NCBI RefSeq assembly: GCF_014695385.1
Contig: NZ_JACJOD010000022.1
Coordinates: 248,001 to 312,000, forward strand
DNA from: Trichocoleus sp. FACHB-46
GTDB lineage: Bacteria > Cyanobacteriota > Cyanobacteriia > FACHB-46
Length of the DNA: 64,000 bases
Direction of reading: 5' to 3'
The notes beneath the pieces were generated by a model. That model was not told where the DNA came from and searched no databases. It saw only the letters and a program-made list of their open reading frames with translations. Made by a program: the position numbers and the translations under genes. This document shows, one piece after another, positions 63,975 to 64,000 of this stretch (within the stretch, counting starts at the first letter, position 1; every line of letters starts with the position of its first letter).

Positions 63975-64000
63975 TTGCCTTCTCTCATCCTCTAAAAAGC

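Overview
The window is chromosomal DNA of a phycobilisome-containing cyanobacterium. The evidence is the frequent HIP1 octamer GCGATCGC, genes for photosystem II (psbE-F-L-J, psb28, ycf48, rubA), photosystem I (psaI, ycf3), NDH-1 (ndhC-K-J) and the Calvin cycle (prk), a ferredoxin-NADP reductase carrying the CpcD-like phycobilisome-linker domain, and a Cph1-type phytochrome with a bilin-binding Cys in its GAF domain. A filamentous, Leptolyngbya-like lineage would fit, but the genus cannot be fixed from the sequence alone. No tRNA, rRNA, CRISPR array, transposase or prophage gene was recognised.

Layout. (1) 1-10494: ten tightly packed minus-strand genes for a surface or secreted glycan: five GT2/GT4 glycosyltransferases (one cut by the window edge), an enzyme resembling plant reversibly glycosylated polypeptides (GT75), three methyltransferases and a Wzt-like ABC ATPase with a C-terminal substrate-recognition domain. 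The middle (about 7.1-9.2 kb) is AT-rich and lacks HIP1 sites, which suggests more recent acquisition. (2) 10.9-19.9 kb: envelope genes: a degenerate thioredoxin-like secreted protein, two small secreted proteins, an SLH/beta-barrel porin-like protein, gcvT, a beta-helix/OmpA fusion, an M23 endopeptidase and an HxlR regulator. (3) 20-31.4 kb: housekeeping and photosynthesis: prk, petH, hom, a repeat-rich secreted protein, gatC, ycf3, bioD, a Ser/Thr kinase, a YqeY-like gene and prs. (4) 31.5-41.4 kb: a NUDIX hydrolase, DUF3531 and TPR proteins, an ECF-type ATPase followed by rsmG, a four-gene Gld-like ABC export operon, and purU. (5) 41.9-45.8 kb: a phytochrome, an Rcp1-type response regulator and a hybrid receiver/histidine kinase in tandem. 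(6) 46-52 kb: M20 amidohydrolase, a secreted protein, NADAR protein, leuC-leuD, and ndhC-ndhK-ndhJ. (7) 52.5-55.2 kb: rubA-ycf48-psbEFLJ, a PSII assembly cluster facing psaI across a shared bidirectional terminator. (8) 55.3-64 kb: a large acidic protein of unknown function, a stress/envelope group (DUF948, YtxH, a small membrane protein, PRC-barrel), a DUF1565/SLH surface protein, and psb28.

The most unusual signals are the GT75-like enzyme in a bacterial glycan operon, a heptanucleotide-repeat insertion kept in frame inside rsmG just before the SAM-binding loop, similar heptad tracts elsewhere (one inside a second gene), several nested palindromic elements between genes, a VKOR-type thioredoxin domain that has lost one catalytic Cys, and an SLH surface protein with duplicated SLH triads but no visible signal peptide. 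I saw no single locus that clearly forms a new defence or mobile system; the glycan cluster is the best candidate for undescribed biology.
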